Source: Orychophragmus violaceus (taxonomy: Eukaryota > Streptophyta > Magnoliopsida > Brassicales > Brassicaceae). From it: a stretch of 64,000 nt of DNA. The first letter of the stretch is position 1, and each line of letters opens with the position of its first letter. Below, one piece after another: positions 35,901-46,800 of this stretch. The stretch covers positions 59,475,246-59,539,245 of the forward strand of contig CM058239.1 in assembly GCA_030180135.1 (NCBI GenBank), in the 5' to 3' direction. The notes under the pieces are model-generated. The model worked only from the letters and a program-made list of their open reading frames with translations. It was not told the DNA's origin and made no database searches. Both the position numbers and the translations under genes were made by a program.

Positions 35901-37792
35901 AAAAATGAAATATACTTGTCTTATCTCATTTTAAAATTCTATATGCGCAGATTAATACCGCTAGCAAGACATTTGAATTTCCATTGTGGATGTTAGAATT
36001 CGTACAAGGTCCAAAGCATAAAATCACGCCGTGGCCTATATTTTATTCGAGGGGATATCATTATGATATATCATGGTTTTTAGGACCTTCAACCATGGTA
36101 TATGTCTTTATTATCGAGTATTTTAGAGTCTTTTGGAGTCCTTTTATGTGTGTTTACAGGTCTATGTACGTTTGGAGCGGATTTGGACATTATGGCACAT
36201 TCTGGAGCTATTTGGAGCATTTGCCCGAGAAGAAGAAGTCATTGTCGATTCTAGATGTAGGTGTCGATCGACGCTGCCCTGGCATCGATCGACACCAATG
36301 TGGACAGATACATCTCGCGAGTTTAATGAAGAGTTTATAAATTGCACTTTGGCCCAGAAGTTTCTCATAATTACAAAGAAGCCTCAGACGATTTTAGATC
36401 ATTATATTAAGGTTTTTAAGCCAATGTTTAGGCTACGCTTTACTTACACATTCTTTTATTCAAAGAGAGAGATTTGGAACTCATATTTCTTGTTTCTGTT
36501 TTATGATATTTGGTTTTCTATTCATCATGTCTTTTGTTTTTTTTTCATCTGCCATGTGTGAGTAGTTTACCTGTTAGGTTTAGGGACTCTCACAGGGATT
36601 TCATGGAATTATAGGTTAATCAATCTGTAGGGATTCACATCTGCTAGTTCTTCATCTAGGATTGTTCTTATGGCTTGATCTGAATTAGCTACCCAGATTT
36701 ATGCTGTTAGGTTGATTTCTGCAACGAAAGTTGATTAATTAACTAGAAAGAACCTAGATGAGCAATTTGACTATTCACAAAGAAATTTGGCTTAGAAGAA
36801 TTGTGAACGAAACAACTTGAGTTTAATGCATGTTTAGGATCTCTAGAATTCGCAATGAAAGTTGGTTTGCTAGGATTGTTAGACATAGATAATACTCACA
36901 ACGAAAGTTTGTTTCTTATGCTTCTGTGATTCTAGTTCTAGAACAGTACTTATTTAGATCTCGATTAATTGATTAGCCTGTGTTCCTGATTTCCTGAGAA
37001 CTCCCTTGACCTGACGCTTCGTTTGATTGATACACACCGCTTGGTTTACATTTCTGCCTTGTTTACTGCTTTCCTACTATTTCACCTAGCTTAATTCGAC
37101 GTTCTATAATCTATCGCAAGAATCTTGAGTCCATGTGGATTTGATACCTTATATACTACTAGTTCACGTCTGTGCACTTGCAGTGTAGATCTAGGGAATA
37201 AAACCTGATCGTATCACATTACCATACAGAAAGCCATGGACAAAATAAGAAGACGATGAATTATGGTGTTTGCGTTCCGGGAACCGGTGAGACAGAGTAT
37301 TTTGGATTGATCCAAGAGATTTTCATGATAGAGTATCTGGGAGTTGTTGAACTAAAAACAATGATTTTCAAATTCCACTTGTTCAACACCGGACGAGGAA
37401 TACGAAGACATCTATCTGGTATTGTTGACATTTACCCGCAGATGCACTATGACAAGTACGATCCTTTCATATTACCGGAGCAATGTGATCAAGTTACTTA
37501 TATTCCTTACCCAATATTACGACCAACCAGAGAAGAATGGTGGGCAACAACGAAGATTATGCCGAGAGGATTTTCGGAAACTCAAGAAGTCTCGCATACA
37601 ATAGTAGAAAACGACACATTTGATCACGTTATACCATCCATTGCTATTGTACGAGTCGAGGCACATGCAGTCGAAGATGTTTCAGGGTATGAACCAATAC
37701 CGATGGTTAATCCAGATGACGAATATGTTTCTGAAGATAATCTTGAAGATCATTATAGTGAGTATTCCGATTCAAACAATTCAGAAGCATAA
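32925..37792 (+). pseudogene. CACTA tnp2-type transposase gene, disabled
   Basis: Multi-exon transposase of the Transposase_21/tnp2 family. Exon 1 has the transposase-associated N-terminal region (SREWMYKRLRR, FCPCKRCKN), but the first ATG (32925) is out of frame with it. In-frame stops lie at 33235 and 33358, and a shift near 33770. The tnp2 core follows (YLGLSIDGFNPIGM, PPRMCMKREYFFLS), damaged by a local duplication/deletion around 34070-34130. Later come a DUF4218-like part (ARIGGSIVAQCVTEEI, about 35370-35490) and a DUF4216-like part (QNYGVC-type motif at 37260, ending 37792). Probable introns are 35028-35124, about 35648-35726 and 35824-35949. The last exon is split by the solo LTR at 36064. 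Confidence 0.87.
36064..37216 (+). mobile_element. Solo LTR (1153 bp) inside the CACTA transposase gene
   Basis: Starts TGATATATCATGG and ends CTGATCGTATCA, flanked on both sides by CATTA (36059-36063 and 37217-37221). Removing it rejoins the transposase frame (RGYH to YHTESHG). It contains the TCGATCGA motifs near 36270-36297 and is related to the reverse solo LTR that hosts the CACTA. No primer binding site or coding region remains, so it formed by LTR-LTR recombination after insertion. Confidence 0.9.
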
Positions 37793-38393
37793 TTAATGTG
37801 TTTGTATGATTAAATAATTAATTATATTTAATAAAGATAATTGTGTTTGTATGATTCAATAAATCCTTATGTTTAATAAAAGTATCGTGTGTAATCAATA
37901 TGTTTTATAAATGATTAACATAGAAATGTAATTATCTATAAACTTAAAATTGAAAATTTAACACTAAAACTCTAATCAATTCATTCTAATTACTATAAAC
38001 ACAATTATTTTCTAAATTATATAGCTATGACTAGCTACGACAAAAGCCGTAGCTAATATAATTTGGTTTAACAGCCTAATTAAGTGGTTTAAATTTGGTT
38101 GAACCAATGATTGTAAAATTTTAACCGGTTCAATTTCATCTTTGCTACGGATAGCCATGCGTAATGCCGTAGCTAAGTGAAAATGAAAAAATAAATTCAC
38201 GGGTTTAATCGCGAAATCAATTTGTTTAACCGCCAATTTTAATTTGGTTTCGCGTGTAACCGCGAAACAATTCATTTAAACCGTGAAATCAATTTGGTTT
38301 TCACAAAATTAATTTGGTTTCGCGGGTTAAACCGAAAAATTAATTGGGTTTGCGCCCACCCGGATTAGCAGAAGCCCTAATACCCTAATACCT

Positions 38394-40447
38394 TTGATCC
38401 TCTCTCATTTTCCCTTGGCCGAAAAAATCTGTTTCTCTGTCGAACTCTCTGGTTCTTTTCTCGTTCTCTTCCTCTCTTGTTCTTCTCTGGTTCTCTTCCT
38501 CTCTCAAACTCTATCTCTCTATCTCCATCTCTTCCTCTCTTCCTCTTCACAGGTTCTCTCTATCTCGCGACTCTCTGCCGAAATCGGTCTCTCCATCTCT
38601 CTAACCTAATCGTCATTTCCGCGACATTGTCATCGCCATGTCTTAATCGGTAGGTCTTCTCATCCTCTCTCTCTCTTTATGTCTCTCGATTGAGGTCTTG
38701 ATCCTGACTCGATTCTGTTTCTCGAATCTGTCTCGATTTTGTCTCGATTCTGTTTCTCGCATCATGTATAACCCTAGATCTAAACATGCATGTCGATTTC
38801 ATATGTTTATGTTTATCGATACATCTGTCTGTTGATTCATATATATGGATTTTTGGGTCTTTTGGTAAATTGCAAACCCTTGATTGTTTCATCTCATTCT
38901 GTCTCGATTCTCTCTCTCGAATCATGTATAACCCTAGATCTACACATGCATGTCGATTTCATCTGTTTGTCGATTCATATGCTTATGTTTAATGTTAGTC
39001 TAATGTTAGATTGTTTCTGTTTCCATTTATAAATGTTTATATTTCCTGTAATCTTTTATTATGTTTTCTAATGTGTTATACTTTCTTTCAAACAAGTTTG
39101 GAATAGACGATTGTATATGCAAGGACATAGTGGCATGCTATCAGTCTAACTTCTAGGGCCCTTGGTGGAACTTCTCTATGGTTCCACAGTCGTAGAAGGA
39201 TGAGTGGTGGATCGCCTTCGTGGTATGTCTATTTTTACTACTTGTCTTTATTTTTACAAACTGTTTACTAATACCTAAATAGATACTAACAAAATTTGTC
39301 TGTCTTTATCGTAGCAAAAATACTACTGGGAAGAGAAGCACCATAATATGGTGGTAGATCGATGGAGAACCATTCTGATGAGATCAATTGGAGACATAGT
39401 AAGCAAGAGGAAGAGATCTGGTAAGAAACCATAATTTATAGGACTGGCCGACTGGAACACAATGCTGGGCATCTTGGAGGAGGCTGGACACGTGAAGAAG
39501 AGCAAACAAAATTCAGAAAATGCAACCTCAAATCCAGACGGCATGGGCAAACACGTTCATACATCAGGATCCAAATCCCACATCATAATCCGATATGAGA
39601 TGGTAAGTCTGATGTATCCTTTTGTATTCATTTCTTTATTTATGTTTCTGCATTGTATAGTAATTTTTTTTTAATGATAGGAGATTGAGCTGGGAGCTTC
39701 AGCGCCTGCAACGGCTGTAGTGCGCAAGACTCATGCTCGCAAGGATGGGACCATCATAGACAAAAGAGCAGAGGCACTTGTAGCAGAAACTGAGACGCTG
39801 GCCTTGGAGCGATCACAGTGTTCTGACCTCAATGAAGGAAATCCCTCTACCCTCCAGCTCACGGCCACCTATGTTGAAGTAAGTTACTTAAAAGTTTTGA
39901 TGTTACTAGATGTTCTAATGTTACATATATATTCTGTTTTTGGAATCTTGTTGATCTGATTTTGAAGCAAGTAACTTAGATGTTCTGATGTCATGGTATT
40001 GTTATGTTGTTAGTCCTTTAGAAAGATTATGATGTTTTGTTCTTGCGTATAGTTTCAAAAATCTTAGATAATTCATTGTTATATTTAGATGTTATGTTGT
40101 TGTATAGATGCTTTTACTGATATTTGTTTCATCTTTTGCAGAAAGCTACTAACTCTAAGGGGCATATCTACGGACTTGGATCAATTCAGTACTTGGATCC
40201 TCATCAAAATGAGGTAGCACCTGCTTCACTGATCGGGAAAGCTGCAGCACAGGAGGAAATATCAGAACTGAAGGAAACAATGTCTGAACTGAAACAGGGC
40301 ATGGTTGTTCTGCTGAGCATCAATGGAGTCAACCCTAAGACTTACCGGCCACAAGCTCCCTGTGAGAGTGGTGCATATGTTGCTCCAAGTCCACACTCTG
40401 AGTCTAGCAAGCAGCCCAACCAGATCTCAGAAACCACTATTCCATGA
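38394..40447 (+). pseudogene. CACTA TnpA-like gene (Ptta/En/Spm family), copy 1
   Basis: A CT-rich leader (38394-38650) is followed by intron sequence and coding exons with good splice sites: to 39222, 39315-39602, 39681-39878 and 40142-40447. The protein has the Ptta/En/Spm plant transposase features: a KDEWWIAFV/ QKYYWEE region, a HTSGSKSHIIIRYE block, a KTHARKDGTIIDKRAE block, KGHIYGLGS, then a coiled-coil-like EISELKETMSELKQ stretch near the C terminus. TnpA proteins bind the subterminal repeats. Two in-frame stops (TAG 39193-39195 and TAA 39432-39434) indicate it is disabled. Both are also in copy 2. Confidence 0.85.
38743..38970 (+). repeat. Imperfect direct repeat in TnpA-like gene leader/intron
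   Basis: About 68 bases at 38743-38810 recur at 38902-38970 (core ATGTATAACCCTAGATCTA, then ACATGCATGTCGATTTCAT). The period is 159 bases, with several substitutions. The second tandem unit repeats this at 43681 onward. Confidence 0.8.
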
Positions 40448-40639
40448 GTAGTGTTGTAAATTGTATATTTGAACATGTTTAACTTTAGTTTTTGTAAATT
40501 CTCTTTTTTTGCTTTGTAAAACTGTTTTAACTATCAATATAAGTATGTTTTTGGTATTAAATCGTGTTTAGGTTTAGTATGAAACATTCAAATTGGCAAT
40601 CAATATGAAATATATGAACCAAATTCGATTTTGGTATAA

Positions 40640-41230
40640 ATCAGCATAGCTACGGATCGCTACAGATAATTTCGTGGAGAATATAGCTACGGATTATACC
40701 GTAGCTATCCGTAGGAAAATAGCTACGATATATCCGTAGATATTCGTAGCAATGGCTACGAATCATACGTAGCAATTCGTAGCTAAATTCTGCGAATCAA
40801 TTCGTAGTTATTCGTAACAATATCTACGAAAATTTGTGTAGCCATTCGTAGCTACTTAGCTATGAATAGACACGACGACAACAGTAGCCATTCGTAGCTA
40901 CATAGCAACGAATTATGTTGTAGCAATCCGTAGCAATGGCTACGAATTTGTTCGCAGCAATCCCTATATACATGGCTACGATTTGTTGCGCAGCTATTCG
41001 TAGCAAATGTAGCTATGAACTTTGGTTGTAGCTATCCATAGCCTATAGCTACGGATTCGTTCGTAGCTATTCCGCAGACAGCTTGCTACGGATAGCTATG
41101 AATTCTCAATAGCTACGAGCGTTTAGACGAGGATTGAAGTCGTAGATATCCGTAGCTAATCAAAAAAAGCTACGGAATTTGGGTCATAGCTACGAAAAAT
41201 CCGTAGTTGTGGCCCAGTTTTCTTGTAGTG
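40640..41230. repeat. CACTA right subterminal repeat array and terminus
   Basis: CGTAGCTA / TAGCTACG repeats in both orientations leading to the right terminal inverted repeat at 41215-41230. Matches the array at the left end and the duplicate at 45578-46168. Confidence 0.87.
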
Positions 41231-41606
41231 TATGAATCAGAATAAAACTCTAAAAATCTAATTAATAGTGTAAAATACGTTTTGGGTCCTCTCTGCAAAT
41301 ATGAAAACTTATGTGCCCACTTTGTGATTCTTCAAAATTCTTTAAACTCGTGCGTGGAATTGTGGGAAAACTATGTGTCGACCGATGCAAACACCTGCAT
41401 CGATCGACATAAGCTGCAATGGTCGATGGTGACTTTGATCAACTCGGTTATAATCTCCAAAAAGTCCCAATATGTTCCAAAATCTCTAGATGGTCTTAAA
41501 ACGTGTGTAAACCTATAAAGGACTCGACAAGAACTCGAAAGAAACATAAAACGACTCGATTATATACATATATATGGCTTAAAACCCATAAAACCATGAT
41601 ATATCA

Positions 41607-41862
41607 CACATATGATAGATATTTATTTAATAGATATGATTTCATTCGTATAACATGAACCATGTTAAGAGGCGAGGTCACAATAAAGAACATAACATGA
41701 GAGTTTACTTCTTAGCAATTCTTTGAGAATTGATCAAATTATACAAAAGTATAGGTGCACCATTACAAATATCACGTCACGCATCGCAAAAAGTAATAAG
41801 TTAAAGAAGAATGATCAAAACAAATAACAAATGAAAATGAAAATGAAAACATGATGGTACAA
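41607..41862. other. Downstream region of the truncated transporter copy
   Basis: AT-rich, non-coding. Corresponds to the 3' flank and 3' UTR of the phosphate transporter; the same sequence follows the intact gene at 46545-46800. Confidence 0.75.
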
Positions 41863-42635
41863 TCATTTCTCAACCTCAGTCTCACCGGAGAGCTCTTCAA
41901 GGGACTTACCCTTGGGCTCAGGGACAAGGAACGTGAAGAGCATACCGATAAAGTTAATGACACCAAGCATGATCAGTGAGTTCTTGACTCCAATGCCTGG
42001 TGGATATCCTGCGTCCGTCTTGGTCTTATCCTGTGGCTGAGCGGCGTATAGGAACCCAAAAGCTCCCACGATTGCTCCAGCCTTACCTGTCGCGGCTGAT
42101 ATTCCATGGCATGTGGACCTTAGCCTGGCCGGGAAGATCTCAGCTGGGACAATGAATGTGGTTGCATTGGGTCCAAAGTTAGCGAAGAAAAAGGTGAGGG
42201 AGTACATAACCACGAATCCGATACGGTTGTCTGGTTTGATCCAGTGGTTGTAAGGGAAGGCAATGGCAAACATAAAGACGGTCATCATGAAGAATCCCAT
42301 CAGCTGGATCGCAAACCTTCCCATAATATCAATAAATGCGACCGTGAACCAGTAACCAGGGACGGTACTGCAAAGTGCAATGAGAGTTTGTGCCCTAGCG
42401 ATCATGAAAACCTCGTGGATGCCGTTCATGGTTGCTGCCTTTGGGATCCATCCGATAGCCGAAAAAATATCTTTTTGGAACAAGTTTTGGCTGTAAAATG
42501 CAATGTCAAGCAAGAACCAAGTGGAGGTACATCCGAGGAGGGGAAGACCATGGCGTTTGGCAAACTCCTTGGAGAACAAGCCATAATTAAGTCTAGGGTC
42601 TTTTACGATATCCTCTGCTCTTTCCTCCATCTCAA
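41863..42635 (-). pseudogene. Truncated PHT1 phosphate transporter, C-terminal part only
   Basis: Minus-strand copy of the last 257 or so codons of the transporter (from about EMEERAEDIVKDP to the stop, ending SGETEVEK). Its 5' side is replaced by CACTA sequence at the tandem duplication junction. There is no promoter, first exon or ATG in the normal place. The coding part is otherwise open and almost identical to the intact gene, so it formed very recently. It could yield only the second half of the transporter if transcribed. Confidence 0.93.
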
Positions 42636-43331
42636 TACCGATGGTTAATCCAGATGACGAATATGTTTCTGAAGATAATCTTGAAGATCATTATAGTGAG
42701 TATTCCGATTCAAACAATTCAGAAGCATAATTAATGTGTTTGTATGATTAAATAATTAATTATATTTAATAAAGATAATTGTGTTTGTATGATTCAATAA
42801 ATCCTTATGTTTAATAAAAGTATCGTGTGTAATCAATATGTTTTATAAATGATTAACATAGAAATGTAATTATCTATAAACTTAAAATTGAAAATTTAAC
42901 ACTAAAACTCTAATCAATTCATTCTAATTACTATAAACACAATTATTTTCTAAATTATATAGCTATGACTAGCTACGACAAAAGCCGTAGCTAATATAAT
43001 TTGGTTTAACAGCCTAATTAAGTGGTTTAAATTTGGTTGAACCAATGATTGTAAAATTTTAACCGGTTCAATTTCATCTTTGCTACGGATAGCCATGCGT
43101 AATGCCGTAGCTAAGTGAAAATGAAAAAATAAATTCACGGGTTTAATCGCGAAATCAATTTGTTTAACCGCCAATTTTAATTTGGTTTCGCGTGTAACCG
43201 CGAAACAATTCATTTAAACCGTGAAATCAATTTGGTTTTCACAAAATTAATTTGGTTTCGCGGGTTAAACCGAAAAATTAATTGGGTTTGCGCCCACCCG
43301 GATTAGCAGAAGCCCTAATACCCTAATACCT

Positions 43332-45385
43332 TTGATCCTCTCTCATTTTCCCTTGGCCGAAAAAATCTGTTTCTCTGTCGAACTCTCTGGTTCTTTTCTC
43401 GTTCTCTTCCTCTCTTGTTCTTCTCTGGTTCTCTTCCTCTCTCAAACTCTATCTCTCTATCTCCATCTCTTCCTCTCTTCCTCTTCACATGTTCTCTCTA
43501 TCTCGCGACTCTCTGCCGAAATCGGTCTCTCCATCTCTCTAACCTAATCGTCATTTCCGCGACATTGTCATCGCCATGTCTTAATCGGTAGGTCTTCTCA
43601 TCCTCTCTCTCTCTTTATGTCTCTCGATTGAGGTCTTGATCCTGACTCGATTCTGTTTCTCGAATCTGTCTCGATTTTGTCTCGATTCTGTTTCTCGCAT
43701 CATGTATAACCCTAGATCTAAACATGCATGTCGATTTCATATGTTTATGTTTATCGATACATCTGTCTGTTGATTCATATATATGGATTTTTGGGTCTTT
43801 TGGTAAATTGCAAACCCTTGATTGTTTCATCTCATTCTGTCTCGATTCTCTCTCTCGAATCATGTATAACCCTAGATCTACACATGCATGTCGATTTCAT
43901 CTGTTTGTCGATTCATATGCTTATGTTTAATGTTAGTCTAATGTTAGATTGTTTCTGTTTCCATTTATAAATGTTTATATTTCCTGTAATCTTTTATTAT
44001 GTTTTCTAATGTGTTATACTTTCTTTCAAACAAGTTTGGAATAGACGATTGTATATGCAAGGACATAGTGGCATGCTATCAGTCTAACTTCTAGGGCCCT
44101 TGGTGGAACTTCTCTATGGTTCCACAGTCGTAGAAGGATGAGTGGTGGATCGCTTTCGTGGTATGTCTATTTTTACTACTTGTCTTTATTTTTACAAACT
44201 GTTTACTAATACCTAAATAGATACTAACAAAATTTGTCTGTCTTTATCGTAGCAAAAATACTACTGGGAAGAGAAGCACCATAATATGGTGGTAGATCGA
44301 TGGAGAACCATTCTGATGAGATCAATTGGAGACATAGTAAGCAAGAGGAAGAGATCTGGTAAGAAACCATAATTTATAGGACTGGCCGACTGGAACACAA
44401 TGCTGGGCATCTTGGAGGAGGCTGGACACGTGAAGAAGAGCAAACAAAATTCAGAAAATGCAACCTCAAATCCAGACGGCATGGGCAAACACGTTCATAC
44501 ATCAGGATCCAAATCCCACATCATAATCCGATATGAGATGGTAAGTCTGATGTATCCTTTTGTATTCATTTCTTTATTTATGTTTCTGCATTGTATAGTA
44601 ATTTTTTTTTAATGATAGGAGATTGAGCTGGGAGCTTCATCGCCTGCAACGGCTGTAGTGCGCAAGACTCATGCTCGCAAGGATGGGACCATCATAGACA
44701 AAAGAGCAGAGGCACTTGTAGCAGAAACTGAGACGCTGGCCTTGGAGCGATCACAGTGTTCTGACCTCAATGAAGGAAATCCCTCTACCCTCCAGCTCAC
44801 GGCCGCCTATGTTGAAGTAAGTTACTTAAAAGTTTTGATGTTACTAGATGTTCTAATGTTACATATATATTCTGTTTTTGGAATCTTGTTGATCTGATTT
44901 TGAAGCAAGTAACTTAGATGTTCTGATGTCATGGTATTGTTATGTTGTTAGTCCTTTAGAAAGATTATGATGTTTTGTTCTTGCGTATAGTTTCAAAAAT
45001 CTTAGATAATTCATTGTTATATTTAGATGTTATGTTGTTGTATAGATGCTTTTACTGATATTTGTTTCATCTTTTGCAGAAAGCTACTAACTCTAAGGGG
45101 CATATCTACGGACTTGGATCAATTCAGTACTTGGATCCTCATCAAAATGAGGTAGCACCTGCTTCACTGATCGGGAAAGCTGCAGCACAGGAGGAAATAT
45201 CAGAACTGAAGGAAACAATGTCTGAACTGAAACAGGGCATGGTTGTTCTGCTGAGCATCAATGGAGTCAACCCTAAGACTTACCGGCCACAAGCTCCCTG
45301 TGAGAGTGGTGCATATGTTGCTCCAAGTCCACACTCTGAGTCTAGCAAGCAGCCCAACCAGATCTCAGAAACCACTATTCCATGA
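43332..45385 (+). pseudogene. CACTA TnpA-like gene, copy 2
   Basis: Same exons, splice sites and stops as the copy at 38394, shifted by 4938 bp (last exon 45080-45385). Substitutions seen include one Thr to Ala near LTAAYVE and one Ala to Ser near ELGASS. It lies directly downstream of, and convergent with, the phosphate transporter gene. Confidence 0.85.
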
Positions 45386-45577
45386 GTAGTGTTGTAAATT
45401 GTATATTTGAACATGTTTAACTTTAGTTTTTGTAAATTCTCTTTTTTTGCTTTGTAAAACTGTTTTAACTATCAATATAAGTATGTTTTTGGTATTAAAT
45501 CGTGTTTAGGTTTAGTATGAAACATTCAAATTGGCAATCAATATGAAATATATGAACCAAATTCGATTTTGGTATAA

Positions 45578-46168
45578 ATCAGCATAGCTACGGATCGCTA
45601 CAGATAATTTCGTGGAGAATATAGCTACGGATTATACCGTAGCTATCCGTAGGAAAATAGCTACGATATATCCGTAGATATTCGTAGCAATGGCTACGAA
45701 TCATACGTAGCAATTCGTAGCTAAATTCTGCGAATCAATTCGTAGCTATTCGTAACAATATCTACGAAAATTTGTGTAGCCATTCGTAGCTACTTAGCTA
45801 TGAATAGACACGACGACAACAGTAGCCATTCGTAGCTACATAGCAACGAATTATGTTGTAGCAATCCGTAGCAATGGCTACGAATTTGTTCGCAGCAATC
45901 CCTATATACATGGCTACGATTTGTTGCGCAGCTATTCGTAGCAAATGTAGCTATGAACTTTGGTTGTAGCTATCCATAGCCTATAGCTACGGATTCGTTC
46001 GTAGCTATTCCGCAGACAGCTTGCTACGGATAGCTATGAATTCTCAATAGCTACGAGCGTTTAGACGAGGATTGAAGTCGTAGATATCCGTAGCTAATCA
46101 AAAAAAGCTACGGAATTTGGGTCATAGCTACGAAAAATCCGTAGTTGTGGCCCAGTTTTCTTGTAGTG
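45578..46168. mobile_element. CACTA right end, copy 2
   Basis: Subterminal repeats and terminal CAGTTTTCTTGTAGTG ending at 46168, followed by TAT and the reverse LTR remnant (46169-46544). It shares the single left end at 32087, so a transposase could in principle use either right end. Confidence 0.87.
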
Positions 46169-46800
46169 TATGAATCAGAATAAAACTCTAAAAATCTAAT
46201 TAATAGTGTAAAATACGTTTTGGGTCCTCTCTGCAAATATGAAAACTTATGTGCCCACTTTGTGATTCTTCAAAATTCTTTAAACTCGTGCGTGGAATTG
46301 TGGGAAAACTATGTGTCGACCGATGCAAACACCTGCATCGATCGACATAAGCTGCAATGGTCGATGGTGACTTTGATCAACTCGGTTATAATCTCCAAAA
46401 AGTCCCAATATGTTCCAAAATCTCTAGATGGTCTTAAAACGTGTGTAAACCTATAAAGGACTCGACAAGAACTCGAAAGAAACATAAAACGACTCGATTA
46501 TATACATATATATGGCTTAAAACCCATGAAACCATGATATATCACACATATGATAGATATTTATTTAATAGATATGATTTCATTCGTATAACATGAACCA
46601 TGTTAAGAGGCGAGGTCACAATAAAGAACATAACATGAGAGTTTACTTCTTAGCAATTCTTTGAGAATTGATCAAATTATACAAAAGTATAGGTGCACCA
46701 TTACAAATATCACGTCACGCATCGCAAAAAGTAATAAGTTAAAGAAGAATGATCAAAACAAATAACAAATGAAAATGAAAATGAAAACATGATGGCACAA

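Larger units (their letters stand above)
32087..41230 (+). mobile_element. CACTA (En/Spm) transposon with both termini and TAT target duplication
   Basis: The left terminus CACTACAAGAAAACTG (32087-32102) is the exact inverse of the right terminus CAGTTTTCTTGTAGTG (41215-41230). TAT flanks both ends (32084-32086, 41231-41233), as expected for the 3-bp CACTA target duplication. About 700 bp at the left and 600 bp at the right are packed with TAGCTACG/CGTAGCTA-type subterminal repeats. It carries a tnp2-type transposase gene and a Ptta/En-Spm (TnpA-like) gene, both with stops, and a solo LTR inside. Mobility would need proteins from elsewhere. Confidence 0.93.
31274..41606 (-). mobile_element. 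Reverse-oriented solo LTR, split by a CACTA element
   Basis: 31274-32086 and 41231-41606 are the two parts of one minus-strand LTR of about 1.19 kb. Read on the minus strand it starts TGATATATCATGG (at 41606) and ends near GAGAATATCA (31274). It includes the paired TCGATCGA motifs also found in the solo LTR at 36064. Flanking pentamers CACAA (31269-31273) and CACAT (41607-41611) look like a target duplication with one change. No internal retrotransposon region is present. Confidence 0.72.
37695..42632. repeat. Unit 1 of 4938-bp direct tandem duplication
   Basis: Runs from inside the tnp2 last exon through the TnpA-like gene, CACTA right end, LTR remnant and transporter 3' end. It is repeated at 42633-47570 at a constant offset of 4938 bp with roughly eight substitutions by eye. 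The internal junction shares CAA (42633-42635) between the transporter and the CACTA sequence, a 3-bp microhomology. Confidence 0.95.

Noticed and set aside
36064..36561. Frames of 118 and 142 codons as CACTA exons
   Set aside because: They lie in the inserted solo LTR, as shown by the CATTA target duplication and rejoining of the transposase frame without it.
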